From: Lineus longissimus
Lineage: Eukaryota; Nemertea; Pilidiophora; Heteronemertea; Lineidae
Reading direction: 5' to 3'
NCBI RefSeq assembly: GCF_910592395.1
Contig: NC_088310.1
Coordinates: 8,189,501 to 8,253,500 of the forward strand
Length of the DNA: 64,000 nt
The notes under the pieces were generated by a model. That model was given only the letters and a program-made list of their open reading frames with translations. It was not told where the DNA came from and searched no databases. Positions 62,601 through 64,000 of the stretch are shown piece after piece. The position numbers and the translations under genes are program-made. Each line of letters starts with the position of its first letter. Position 1 is the first letter of the stretch.

Positions 62601-64000
62601 ATACTCAAAGTAAAGAATGCTTACTACGTCGTAATATTGATAAAATACGTTTTTAAAAAGATGATTTAATCAGTACCAGTTCAAATTGGCTGAAGTTAAA
62701 GCAGGAAGACATCAGGAATAATTCTCAACATCTTCTCACATCACCTCTCTCAATGTTAGCGGGAATATTAGCTTGACATCAAGAAGGGCAGCTGCCGATG
62801 GTGTGAATGACATGCTTGCTCTAATTAGCATGCTCAAGTTTTAATGTAATGTTTGGTCTAATTAGCTCTCGTCAGTTTATTTACTCATTTACATAAGTTG
62901 TAAATTAAACGCAAAACACTCAAGAAAATGATTTTTTATTCGTGATATACACACAAATTATCGAATCACCCGGTGGCGTAGTCATTAATGCATGTCAATG
63001 TACACACAGCATATCTGCTAGGACGATGTTTTGGCGGGAAAACCTACTTATGATTCTTAAATTCACTAACGCGACCACCCCGGTAACACGACCACTTCGG
63101 CTTAGTCCCTTGGGAGGTCGTGTTACCGGGGTTCCACTGTATATCTTACCCAGAACCCTCGGGATCTATTTGTGAGAAAAGTCCAGAACCAGCTGTGACT
63201 GCCGCGGGTGTTGATGCTCCATCGAAGCTTGTGTGAAGGCGGGGTTTCTTTTGAGACGATATGGGACGGGGCGGGGTCGAAGCAGCGCGGGTAGGAGTCG
63301 TACTGTGCGCGGGGCCGTGTTGGAAGAGACCGTTCATGAATTCGTCAAAACTGACGTGTCCGTCACCATCGCTATCGAGGTTATCGAAAAGTTGATTGAG
63401 TTCCTGAAACCAGAAGGAAAATACATACAGATCAGTATGACATTTTTACTCTCTTTTCAAATCTCACTGAAGTTTTTCACCTGTGACCAAACCATGGCCT
63501 ACACAATGCTATATTTTTCCTACCACGGGTAACACATGCGTGGCAAAAGTAGCAATCAAAGCGTCCTACTGCACCATCATCATGGCCATTTTAGGTTGTC
63601 TTAGGTTATCGTTGCGTCATTGTGCATGGACAGCACAAGGAGATGGTCAAATTCAGAGTCAGAACTATTTGCATGCATCTTCGGGTCAGTCTTGGCTGAA
63701 AACGACATTAGGTCACAGTTTTTGGGGAATGATGTCATTTTCAACAGAGGCTGACCCAATAAGTGGGACCAGGCCCTTCGAGACACCTAACCAACCAATC
63801 CAAAGGAGTATCTCCTTTGCGGAACTGCATACCTACATCACTCTTTCTCCTTACCTCACGGTTCATGTCTTCCATGCCTATGTGTTCACAGACGGCAGCC
63901 AGCTCCTCCATGGTGAGGTAACCCCCCTTCCCCACCCCCAACTCCTTCCATATGGCACGGAGGTGATCCTCCTCAGACATCGGGTCCATTGTAGTATCCA
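10516..64000 (-). CDS. NIN: ninein / ninein-like homologue, 50-exon spliced gene, 5' end beyond window
   Basis: Exons were traced by AG/GT borders and frame continuity; they join without a stop into about 2,208 visible residues ending at TGA (10516-10518). The N terminus has an EF-hand pair, then a Ser/Thr/Pro linker and an EF-like helical region, then almost uninterrupted coiled coil, then a C-terminal block (NTKSDLL..DLYKENAQL..ALQVTEERQ..AE) that I recognise from vertebrate NINL and ninein. Family knowledge: these proteins localise to subdistal appendages of the mother centriole, anchor microtubules, and activate dynein, with EF-hands contacting dynein light intermediate chain. The size is closer to vertebrate ninein (about 2,100 aa) than to NINL (about 1,400 aa), but a single invertebrate gene could be ancestral to both. 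Vertebrate members have roughly 190 more residues before the first visible EF-hand, so the start codon is probably off-window. Introns not listed separately show nothing I recognise. Confidence 0.93.
10820..10941 (-). CDS. NIN: exon 49: conserved C-terminal coil
   Basis: 122 nt, two bases plus 40 codons, acceptor tttcag, donor CAG|gtataa. Encodes AQGDFDRALMDAKEGKQDAN then RKLEMTRGLLHEHVEKLKIQ, the equivalent of the LLQEKVxxLKEQ segment of vertebrate ninein and NINL. Confidence 0.94.
11853..12057 (-). CDS. NIN: exon 48: C-terminal coiled coil
   Basis: 205 nt, 68 codons plus one base, acceptor atcgcag, donor A|gtaagt. Encodes LAELATSLSLAESEHVRDMQ then DARGKVANMVDMNRYNETAV. The split codon rebuilds Asn with exon 49. 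Confidence 0.92.
12522..12851 (-). CDS. NIN: candidate alternative terminal exon 47a
   Basis: After a strong acceptor (gtccctttctctctgacag) a phase-0 frame stays open for 109 codons to TGA at 12522-12524. It starts LSEVIASLSLYDLEELYKEF, then becomes Ser/Thr/Asp-rich (TANTSDDAYTASSTENSDRS) and ends in a basic tail. Exon 47 can splice to it directly. I see no AATAAA shortly after the stop. Use would remove the conserved NTKSDLL..LYKENAQL C terminus. It could instead be a cassette if an internal donor exists, but I found none that is good. Confidence 0.55.
   Translation of the reverse strand: MSEVIASLSLYDLEELYKEFTANTSDDAYTASSTENSDRSYIYENANKVTSVVTRVLTTHSLSSRSETCFVDNILTITNRSTHKMKTKVTTTTRIMDKQRFYDHLTVTS
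13097..13165 (-). CDS. NIN: exon 47: end of rod, 23 aa
   Basis: 69 nt, acceptor ttccag, donor AAG|gttagt. Encodes NKLDSSSHENDHLKHQLQHA then NDK. It is the last constitutive exon before the choice between the conserved C terminus (exon 48) and the candidate terminal exon 47a. Confidence 0.9.
13651..14142 (+). repeat. three tandem 164-bp units
   Basis: Units start at 13651, 13815 and 13979 (aaactaWtggtgacaaaatc ...) and are nearly identical. Located in intron 46-47. Confidence 0.85.
14240..14590 (+). mobile_element. tRNA-derived SINE
   Basis: A tRNA-like head with B-box ggattcgattcc and A-box-like tagcctagttctt is followed by a body containing gtctgtcggatgagac and ggcaagtaaaagatcc, and an (atgatgata)n tail at 14556-14583. 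This layout is typical of invertebrate tRNA SINEs. Confidence 0.75.
15185..15289 (-). CDS. NIN: exon 46: rod cassette, 35 aa
   Basis: 105 nt with acceptor tttaag, or 96 nt from the next AG (ttccaag); both are phase 0. Encodes (GSK)ESLYRDKKDLLAAMHDL then MEKANYKCHEADELK, donor AAG|gtagac. Confidence 0.88.
15945..16052 (-). CDS. NIN: exon 45: rod exon, 36 aa
   Basis: 108 nt, acceptor atccag, donor GAG|gtaaat. Encodes VDIRELKREKSELNFYCTKI then EERIVDFRTMFYGKVE. More aromatic than the other rod exons. Confidence 0.91.
16559..16684 (-). CDS. NIN: exon 44: rod cassette, 42 aa
   Basis: 126 nt, acceptor gtttag, donor AAG|gtacaa. Encodes TQGNDLRKERAEIVQHVGNL then ENKVRELNTMIHEARKESDV-LK. A long plus-strand open frame overlaps it and is a shadow. 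Confidence 0.91.
17055..17171 (-). CDS. NIN: exon 43: rod exon, 39 aa
   Basis: 117 nt, acceptor caacag, donor GAG|gtagag. Encodes DENTKLLTECERLTHVSQDM then HMQMHRETDRLQKQCDKLE. Not a whole number of heptads. Confidence 0.92.
17470..17735 (+). repeat. diverged tandem repeat, about 51 bp
   Basis: The phrase gaaagatgagtagagaagaa-taccgaaac recurs about three times, with the last two copies best preserved. Confidence 0.55.
17942..18130 (-). CDS. NIN: exon 42: fused rod cassettes, 63 aa
   Basis: 189 nt = nine heptads, acceptor ctacag, donor AGG|gtacat. The first 28 residues (LAKDKQEKEADDLRKTIADT..) match a four-heptad cassette. The last 35 start HANDRLTIAVDSSVKNIEKE and match the 'ND' family of exons 20, 30 and 33. 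It reads as a 28+35 fusion with the intron lost. Confidence 0.93.
19339..19443 (-). CDS. NIN: exon 41: rod cassette, 35 aa ('ND' family)
   Basis: 105 nt, acceptor ctcaag, donor AAG|gtagca. Encodes YDNDKLKACNKQLEDATNDL then QHEIRHKNRDIESLK. A diverged member of the NDxL family. Confidence 0.92.
20324..20407 (-). CDS. NIN: exon 40: rod cassette, 28 aa
   Basis: 84 nt = four heptads, acceptor ttcaag, donor CAG|gtataa. Encodes HTNDDVNHHLEDLENKMHEA then EKRLDALQ. Confidence 0.9.
20508..20540 (-). CDS. NIN: exon 39: 33-nt exon with a GC splice donor
   Basis: SSRLEALIRME, 11 codons, phase 0 both sides. The acceptor is strong (gttgtctcacaacag). The donor is GAG|gcaagt, the rare GC-AG type with otherwise perfect consensus. 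It keeps frame between exons 38 and 40 and may be skipped. Confidence 0.75.
21359..21463 (-). CDS. NIN: exon 38: rod cassette, 35 aa
   Basis: 105 nt, acceptor atacag, donor CAG|gtagag. Encodes TSIQNMKVEKKGLECTIEDL then EKDCQDKKRELERLQ. Confidence 0.92.
21757..22925 (+). mobile_element. composite repeat element, copy A
   Basis: About 1.16 kb: opens with ggccagggccattgtgctca, three internal 300-bp units (motifs at 21899, 22213, 22514), a perfect (acg)n tract at about 22795-22880, and ends ctcacctctgctaagaggtg. The start GCTCACCT and end AGGTGAGC are inverted. It fills intron 37 with copy B. Confidence 0.75.
22979..24115 (+). mobile_element. composite repeat element, copy B
   Basis: Almost identical to copy A with the same three units (motifs at 23120, 23434, 23735) but a shorter (acg)n tract. 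About 55 bp separate the copies, suggesting recent tandem duplication. Confidence 0.75.
24184..24267 (-). CDS. NIN: exon 37: rod cassette, 28 aa
   Basis: 84 nt = four heptads, acceptor cgttag, donor GAG|gtagct. Encodes AEKAALKAELDKQEKELTML then THAKNDLE. The 2.7-kb intron that follows is filled by two copies of one repeat element. Confidence 0.91.
25036..25140 (-). CDS. NIN: exon 36: rod cassette, 35 aa
   Basis: 105 nt, acceptor cgtcag, donor AGG|gtacag. Encodes ESKDKLAGELDTAQKMLERR then QSDLRDRSEEGDKIR. Confidence 0.91.
25396..25491 (-). CDS. NIN: exon 35: rod exon, 32 aa
   Basis: 96 nt, acceptor cctag, donor CAG|gtattg. Encodes DKFNNEMRGRKDLDKNSRRR then IDELEHSNQSLQ. Not a whole number of heptads. 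Confidence 0.91.
25736..25840 (-). CDS. NIN: exon 34: rod cassette, 35 aa
   Basis: 105 nt with acceptor ttgaag, or 99 nt if the acceptor 6 nt downstream (acccag) is used; both keep frame. Encodes (TQ)FEIIDKEKRDLERKNEVL then RHKLEMMEEDLNDAK, donor AAG|gtacca. Confidence 0.88.
26063..26167 (-). CDS. NIN: exon 33: rod cassette, 35 aa ('ND' family)
   Basis: 105 nt, acceptor ctcaag, donor AAG|gtactg. Encodes CNNDRLTEAVDNSSKNLEIK then MSEYQHKVVELDNMK. Its second half has the same plan as exon 30. Confidence 0.92.
26279..26520 (+). repeat. 42-bp minisatellite
   Basis: About 5.7 copies of a 42-bp unit (cttctactttgccatgctct..). Because 42 is divisible by three it creates a spurious repetitive open frame on the plus strand. 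Intronic. Confidence 0.9.
27822..27926 (-). CDS. NIN: exon 32: rod cassette, 35 aa
   Basis: 105 nt, acceptor gtgtag, donor AAG|gtacac. Encodes NMNERLHQEKEDLEKMLMET then EDVINTRDKDIAVLK, resembling exon 19 (RLxxEKExLE). Confidence 0.92.
28327..28431 (-). CDS. NIN: exon 31: rod cassette, 35 aa
   Basis: 105 nt, acceptor tcaaag, donor CTCAAG|gtcatt. Encodes EKVDDRQKTYDDLLWQHKLR then MEDIQAKVNEVDELK. The donor motif TCAAGGTCA is repeated twice more within the first 36 nt of the intron. Confidence 0.9.
28708..28812 (-). CDS. NIN: exon 30: rod cassette, 35 aa ('ND' family)
   Basis: 105 nt, acceptor tttaag, donor AAG|gtactt. Encodes GKNEMLSEAIEKVTKNLDSK then VQELGEKTSELARLK. Closely parallels exon 33 (EA..xxxKNL..KM). 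Confidence 0.92.
29605..29709 (-). CDS. NIN: exon 29: rod cassette, 35 aa
   Basis: 105 nt, acceptor cacag, donor AAG|gttctt. Encodes DQVRALQRDKYQLEATLIAT then QKHLETGGAECTELK. Confidence 0.91.
30002..30253 (-). CDS. NIN: exon 28: double-length rod cassette, 84 aa
   Basis: 252 nt = twelve heptads, acceptor ctaaag, donor AAG|gtacag. Encodes AKLTRMIALKERIEKELHVH through to RKLNVTSTEMSQLK. The length is exactly two 42-aa cassettes, consistent with loss of an intron between two cassettes. Confidence 0.93.
31151..31276 (-). CDS. NIN: exon 27: rod cassette, 42 aa
   Basis: 126 nt, acceptor acaaag, donor AAG|gtagat. Encodes GKLSVVEFEKGILQKDADRL then ERNHHEMERSSFSTEEESTD-LK. The Ser-rich second half is less strongly coiled. 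Confidence 0.9.
31632..31757 (-). CDS. NIN: exon 26: rod cassette, 42 aa
   Basis: 126 nt, acceptor ccaaag, donor AAG|gtatct. Encodes DDILELKRERAVLNNNKINL then EKTCKELERKLSFTLKEAEQ-TK. The KINLEK and ERKL motifs echo exons 25 and 34. Confidence 0.92.
31985..32305 (-). mobile_element. tRNA-derived SINE, degraded
   Basis: The reverse strand begins near 32300 with ttgtggctcagactcgaata (A-box-like) and ggtccctggttggatctcca (degraded B-box). The body contains acccatttacacctgggtgg, common in invertebrate SINE cores. Confidence 0.55.
32353..32478 (-). CDS. NIN: exon 25: rod cassette, 42 aa
   Basis: 126 nt, acceptor caacag, donor AAG|gtacac. Encodes PSQTKAEQDIKALQYTKLKL then EKERNELSEKVQSFDRRENL-TK. 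Confidence 0.92.
32568..32655 (+). mobile_element. partial copy of the 207-bp MITE
   Basis: tactctagtttcaccgatat and following bases match the left half of the element at 44693-44899. Confidence 0.55.
32708..32833 (-). CDS. NIN: exon 24: rod cassette, 42 aa
   Basis: 126 nt, acceptor ctcaag, donor AGG|gtagga. Encodes ADLDRARKDRDVNLRTRERL then AKEKEDIETKYGKLQAELQH-IR. Confidence 0.92.
33430..33965 (+). repeat. degenerate minisatellite
   Basis: About a dozen diverged copies of agctctccaagcaccatccg tgtctatacccactacag (about 40-55 bp). It lies in the intron immediately downstream of exon 23. Confidence 0.8.
33997..34365 (-). CDS. NIN: exon 23: longest rod exon, 123 aa
   Basis: 369 nt, phase 0, acceptor ttaaag, donor AAG|gtactt. 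Encodes YEVTDLREENSLLKRSKDRI, then further charged coil including LEDQVDELKTKNKSVETERE and LQVASLVIQELQGDLETVMA. It is not a multiple of 21 nt, so it breaks the heptad-length rule of its neighbours. Confidence 0.94.
34952..35483. mobile_element. 532-bp piggyBac-like non-autonomous element
   Basis: Ends CACTTTCAGCGCC / GGCGCTGAAAGTG, flanked on each side by TTAA (34948-34951, 35484-35487), the piggyBac target. Just inside the left end a motif catccgacgtaatWttacgt occurs twice, containing the palindrome GACGTAATATTACGTC. A short plus-strand frame starting MAGRRLMTGADVAESM may be a transposase remnant. Confidence 0.72.
35595..35699 (-). CDS. NIN: exon 22: rod cassette, 35 aa
   Basis: 105 nt, acceptor ataaag, donor AAG|gtacac. 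Encodes GSLDKLENEKHALEHQYLDA then QKKLHLNSDEVEHIK. A piggyBac-like element ends about 110 nt into the downstream intron. Confidence 0.92.
36477..36581 (-). CDS. NIN: exon 21: rod cassette, 35 aa
   Basis: 105 nt, acceptor atcaag, donor AAG|gtagct. Encodes DEITAVQDQNTLLESQSNQL then QRELDDLLTEVTTIK. Confidence 0.92.
36785..36897 (+). mobile_element. truncated copy of the 178-bp MITE
   Basis: Preceded by TA and beginning CAGTCCAGATCACAATTGAC, matching the left end of 56229-56406, then diverging. No right end. Confidence 0.6.
37562..37666 (-). CDS. NIN: exon 20: rod cassette, 35 aa ('ND' family)
   Basis: 105 nt, acceptor ttaaag, donor AAG|gtagct. Encodes RTNDKLIESLERTTKNADSM then MKLAEQQKEENKQQK. 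Shares NDxLxExxxxxxKN with exons 30, 33 and 42. Confidence 0.92.
38349..38474 (-). CDS. NIN: exon 19: rod cassette, 42 aa
   Basis: 126 nt = six heptads, acceptor ttgcag, donor AAG|gtaggg. Encodes ESNHRLSKEKENLEESVADL then KRKLDEYNTALEVKNIEAEN-MK. The RLxxEKExLE pattern recurs in exon 32. Confidence 0.92.
39612..39716 (-). CDS. NIN: exon 18: rod cassette, 35 aa
   Basis: 105 nt = five heptads, acceptor tttcag, donor AAG|gtaaat. Encodes VDNNLMEMMVEKEEAITAVR then AEKSYAVNELSSKEK. Confidence 0.92.
40539..40733 (-). CDS. NIN: exon 17: coiled coil
   Basis: 195 nt, phase 0 both ends, acceptor cctcag, donor AAG|gtgggg. Encodes DEYEHRVSDLKNAFKDEMME then IEEHKRMLENEIDELRHTSH. From here to exon 47 every border falls between codons. 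Confidence 0.93.
41082..41194 (-). CDS. NIN: exon 16: coiled coil, shared acceptor for two upstream exons
   Basis: 113 nt, two bases then 37 codons, acceptor gttcag, donor GAG|gtggag. Encodes EAYTEEKREMEEKYRERIFK then LEEKLRQHEEGLRRQLE. Its incoming phase fits both exon 15 and the ATG exon at 41387-41600. Confidence 0.92.
41387..41600 (-). CDS. NIN: candidate alternative first coding exon (short isoform without EF-hands)
   Basis: An ATG-led frame begins MTSLLKQRERANSTDTNLGG and runs 71 codons plus one base to AAAG|gtttgt. That single base joined to the GT opening exon 16 gives Gly and stays in frame (..KADKG-EAYTEEKRE). An in-frame TGA lies 7 nt upstream of the ATG. A good acceptor (ttttatcattgtcag) at about 41620 suggests a non-coding exon further upstream. 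The product would be a Ser/Thr/Gly-rich leader fused to the rod, lacking residues before exon 16. Inference from phase and signals only. Confidence 0.65.
41601..41900 (-). promoter_or_regulatory. possible 5' UTR / promoter region of the internal first exon
   Basis: This is the stretch upstream (minus strand) of the candidate internal start. I see a splice acceptor at about 41620 but no clear TATA box or CpG cluster. It is listed as the place to look for transcription starts, not as a proven promoter. Confidence 0.25.
41901..44690. other. part of intron 15, mostly unique sequence
   Basis: Contains only a short 16-bp tandem repeat (taacgtgtaacgtaacgag, about 43683-43730). I see no exon with good borders here. 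Confidence 0.4.
44693..44899. mobile_element. 207-bp MITE with TA target
   Basis: Inverted ends CTCTAGTTTCACTGATATAA / TTGTATCGGTGAAACTAGGG with TA on each side (44691-44692, 44900-44901). Tc1/mariner-type insertion, non-coding. Confidence 0.68.
46766..46928 (-). CDS. NIN: exon 15: coiled coil
   Basis: 163 nt, 54 codons plus one base, acceptor ctccag, donor T|gtaagg. Encodes GEEALKGKLREDFNVIIDTV then KEDIRREEKIKLMDEHRREK. It is followed by a 5.6-kb intron containing an alternative first exon with the same outgoing phase. Confidence 0.92.
47401..47665 (-). CDS. NIN: exon 14: coiled coil
   Basis: 265 nt, one base plus 88 codons, acceptor ttttccag, donor AAG|gttggt. Encodes YKKEYEDELQIRLDGLKSAV and, further on, MAALRDRFNEEKARQAELHR. 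Among the longest exons of the N-terminal half. Confidence 0.93.
47788..47972 (-). mobile_element. degraded Tc1/mariner-like MITE
   Basis: Repeats ctattacggagaacc, gagaggtgtcc and ends gagattccactg-TA. Related fragments occur at 8168-8320 and 25885-25950 (tctctattaaggacacc). Confidence 0.45.
48212..48384 (-). CDS. NIN: exon 13: coiled coil
   Basis: 173 nt, 57 codons plus two bases, acceptor tttcag, donor AA|gtaaga. Encodes DQMLDDFELQKADIESKLRR then DMLDSHTRELEKHQKIFQSE. The split Lys codon is completed by exon 14. Confidence 0.92.
48837..49033 (-). CDS. NIN: exon 12: coiled coil
   Basis: 197 nt, two bases then 65 codons, donor AAG|gtaggt. Encodes MLSSRLRDDIAVIKSEHEYE then MAQLHHRNAHDHKSVEEKYK. 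Charged helical sequence rich in His and Lys; visible residues 461-525. Confidence 0.92.
49034..50442. other. intron 11-12, no recognised content
   Basis: AT-rich sequence. I see neither a repeat family nor an exon with matching phase. Confidence 0.35.
50443..50508 (-). CDS. NIN: exon 11: acidic linker
   Basis: 66 nt (two bases, 21 codons, one base), acceptor attacag, donor G|gtaaac. Encodes NSDEEIPPSIASVDGLSFRE, a break in the coiled coil comparable to the linker before SIETELMxEQ in vertebrate NIN/NINL. Both split codons rebuild Glu with its neighbours. Confidence 0.85.
50660..50720 (+). repeat. (GAT)n microsatellite
   Basis: About 18 gat/gac units with minor interruptions; gives a poly-Met spurious frame. 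Confidence 0.9.
52033..52165 (-). CDS. NIN: exon 10: coiled coil, NDEL segment
   Basis: 133 nt, phase 0 in, one extra base out, donor G|gttagt. Encodes ELRDKNDELTIEIENLHQHL then a basic, polar stretch (QSQKRRQAKTQKADDPS). DKNDELxxExE matches NINL DRNDELQAELEG. Confidence 0.92.
53452..53553 (-). CDS. NIN: candidate optional exon 9a
   Basis: 102 nt open frame between tgttacag and CGG|gtaacc, phase 0 at both borders. Encodes YEVLWKSQVQELIMLVQGIA then SMFEQLVIILGDFR. It is far more hydrophobic than the surrounding rod. Vertebrate proteins appear to run directly from the exon 9 to the exon 10 equivalent, so this would be an optional insertion. It could also be a chance open stretch. Confidence 0.45.
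53886..53978 (-). CDS. NIN: exon 9: N-terminal coiled coil
   Basis: 93 nt, phase 0 both ends, acceptor cctcag, donor AAG|gtaggt. Encodes IEDLESNKDLLTQEQQEFYA then EKIETYQHENK, which continues naturally into exon 10 ELRDKNDEL, as in NINL EYELKCRDLQDRNDEL. Confidence 0.9.
54597..54945 (+). repeat. 57-bp minisatellite, about six copies
   Basis: Unit: agaatagaaagttcccctcc atatgaaaggagaaaatcttccatacatgtagcata. Length changes of one base keep several repetitive frames open on both strands, none coding. Confidence 0.88.
55321..55359 (-). CDS. NIN: exon 8: 39-nt microexon
   Basis: LASENKAKEEMRK, 13 codons, flanked by ttttag and AAG|gtgatg, phase 0 on both sides, lying between exons 7 and 9. Composition is typical coiled coil. 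The frame works with or without it, so it may be alternatively used. Confidence 0.65.
55756..55872 (-). CDS. NIN: exon 7: N-terminal coiled coil
   Basis: 117 nt, phase 0 at both ends, acceptor cgtag, donor AAG|gtaagc. Encodes DLDRLEAELLDSTERLADTE then RLCSKQQRELDGVAALHRK, corresponding to NINL [20 protein letters not shown]. Confidence 0.92.
56229..56406. mobile_element. 178-bp MITE with TA target
   Basis: 24-bp perfect inverted ends CAGTCCAAGTCACAATTGAC..., TA on both sides (56227-56228, 56407-56408). Interior holds repeated gcgccactgacgcgctac motifs. Its edge is 27 nt from the exon 6 donor. Confidence 0.82.
56436..56610 (-). CDS. NIN: exon 6: N-terminal coiled coil
   Basis: 175 nt, one base then 58 codons, donor GGG|gtaaga. 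Encodes SVERRYQDQLKSLQVEAERE then NERHLAEMAQQRKSMENVII, paralleling NINL [27 protein letters not shown]. A 178-bp MITE ends 27 nt into the downstream intron. Confidence 0.93.
56900..58390. other. part of intron 5, no recognised content
   Basis: AT-rich sequence with no strong splice-bounded frame. The repeated phrases about 57700-57760 (catcagYtggSRgtctgagt) form a small duplication. Confidence 0.35.
58398..58538 (-). CDS. NIN: exon 5: start of N-terminal coiled coil
   Basis: 141 nt (one base, 46 codons, two bases); acceptor tttcag, donor GA|gtgagt. Encodes SNLDHVTGERDKLKQDLHEA and continues with NTRIGFLVREGDERHQNIEK. It aligns with NINL [22 protein letters not shown]. Visible residues 206-252. 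Confidence 0.93.
58936..59337 (-). CDS. NIN: candidate optional exon 4a: Ser/Pro-repeat insert
   Basis: An open frame of 402 nt lies between exons 4 and 5. It begins after ..gagtatag with one base completing the exon 4 split codon (AA|A) and can end at ATGAA|gtaggc, leaving exactly the two bases exon 5 needs, so inclusion adds 134 codons in frame. It encodes ISYFEHHNIVRTDP, then a repetitive region of roughly 14-residue units such as KEERSPSPANRE, VETSPSPRNNEE and HEERSPSPTRFEE. If the weak donor is not used, the frame stops at TAG two bases later and the exon would be terminal. I know of no equivalent in vertebrate NIN or NINL. Confidence 0.6.
60447..60676 (+). repeat. two-copy repeat, about 137-bp period
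   Basis: gaagaaataaaccaactccatttcaaattg and gaagatttaaaccaaaccca-tttcaaattg begin two related blocks that share cacccaaaaac..cagagtacc..tcaaaat. Confidence 0.6.
60712..60854 (-). CDS. NIN: exon 4: EF-like helix, end of N-terminal domain
   Basis: 143 nt, acceptor ttccag, donor AA|gtaagt (codon split after two bases). Encodes HLDFDLHSKLNLSELSFALD then QELSHADPGNASYQAAVLSY, the counterpart of NINL [22 protein letters not shown]. This is the last globular-type segment before the coiled coil. A large Ser/Pro cassette exon of compatible phase lies in the next intron. Confidence 0.93.
61703..61775 (-). CDS. NIN: exon 3: helical EF-like segment
   Basis: 73 nt, begins with the third base of a split Gly codon, ends CGG|gtatgt phase 0. 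Encodes YARPDRVVDYWDRLGLHEGS then AILR, aligning with the NINL stretch [20 protein letters not shown]. Too short to stand alone, but both borders and both phases fit its neighbours. Confidence 0.9.
62122..63139. mobile_element. 1,018-bp Tigger/Tc1-mariner-like non-autonomous element
   Basis: Inverted ends CAGTGGAACCCCGGT / ACCGGGGTTCCACTG, TA at both edges (62120-62121, 63140-63141), and sub-terminal repeats of ctaacgcgaccaccccggta at both ends. No transposase frame. The right end lies in the intron next to exon 2. Confidence 0.8.
63150..63403 (-). CDS. NIN: exon 2: canonical EF-hand plus Ser/Thr/Pro linker
   Basis: 254 nt, in-phase 0, ends GG|gtaaga with a codon split after two bases (visible residues 49-133). 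The loop DSDGDGHVSFDE has Asp at 1, 3 and 5, Gly6 and Glu12, a full calcium-binding loop. It is followed by EFMNGLFQHG, matching ninein-family EFxxGLFxxG, then a basic S/T/P linker (TPTRAASTPPRP) and GSGLFSQIDPEGSG, which corresponds to the FSSIDDGSG segment of NINL. A transposon end lies 10 nt into the following intron. Confidence 0.93.
63855..64000 (-). CDS. NIN: exon 1 visible (partial): degenerate EF-hand
   Basis: Visible residues 1-48, donor GAG|gtaagg, phase 0. It reads RAIWKELGVGKGGYLTMEEL then AAVCEHIGMEDMNRE, matching the NINL region WEELGVGxxGHLxxxELA. The EF loop lacks acidic residues at positions 1, 3 and 5, so calcium binding is unlikely. An ATG at 63987-63989 is in frame, but the frame stays open to the window edge and the family has more N-terminal sequence, so I treat this as an internal exon cut by the edge. 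Confidence 0.85.

Noticed and set aside
63987-63989. ATG at visible residue 4 as the ninein start codon
   Set aside because: The frame is open to the window edge, and family members carry about 190 residues and another EF-hand region before this point.

Overview
This window is animal genomic DNA: AT-rich, with GT-AG introns of about 0.1 to 5 kb, abundant short DNA-transposon remnants, tRNA-derived SINEs and minisatellites. The repeat style (units with 'acggacgacgg' tracts, Harbinger-, piggyBac- and Tc1/mariner-like miniature elements) suggests a marine invertebrate. I cannot tell lophotrochozoan from invertebrate deuterostome by reading alone.

Almost the whole window from 10.5 kb to the right edge is one minus-strand gene, a ninein / ninein-like (NIN/NINL) homologue. 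I traced 50 exons by hand from splice signals and reading-frame continuity. They join in one frame into about 2,208 visible residues. The 5' end (first EF-hand pair and start codon) lies beyond base 64000. In protein order the gene encodes: an EF-hand pair (exons 1-2), a Ser/Pro/Thr linker, a second helical EF-like region (exons 3-4), the N-terminal ninein coiled coils (exons 5-17), a very long coiled-coil rod (exons 18-47), and a C-terminal block that closely matches the vertebrate ninein/NINL C terminus (exons 48-50). Ninein-family proteins sit on mother-centriole subdistal appendages, anchor microtubules, and act as dynein adaptors.

The most unusual part is the rod. Exons 17-47 are 31 consecutive exons that all begin and end between codons. 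In my models 24 of the 31 have lengths that are exact multiples of 21 nt, one coiled-coil heptad: mostly 105 nt (five heptads) or 126 nt (six). Several are recognisable copies of each other. The rod looks like an array of interchangeable heptad cassettes.

Four frame-compatible optional exons are also readable. They are a 402-nt Ser/Pro-repeat cassette between the EF-hand region and the rod (58936-59337), a 102-nt cassette (53452-53553), an internal alternative first exon at 41.4-41.6 kb, and an alternative terminal exon at 12.5-12.85 kb. Together they predict several isoforms, including one without EF-hands and one without the conserved C terminus.

Bases 1 to about 8.9 kb are intergenic. They hold a tandem-repeat element of about 1.3 kb, a 953-bp MITE with perfect inverted ends and 9-bp target duplication, a Harbinger-like MITE, two diverged copies of a longer repeat, and one or two candidate plus-strand exons from a neighbouring gene (weak). 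Intronic repeats include a tandem pair of about 1.15-kb elements, a piggyBac-like element, a Tigger/Tc1-like element that ends about 10 nt inside a splice donor, and several minisatellites.
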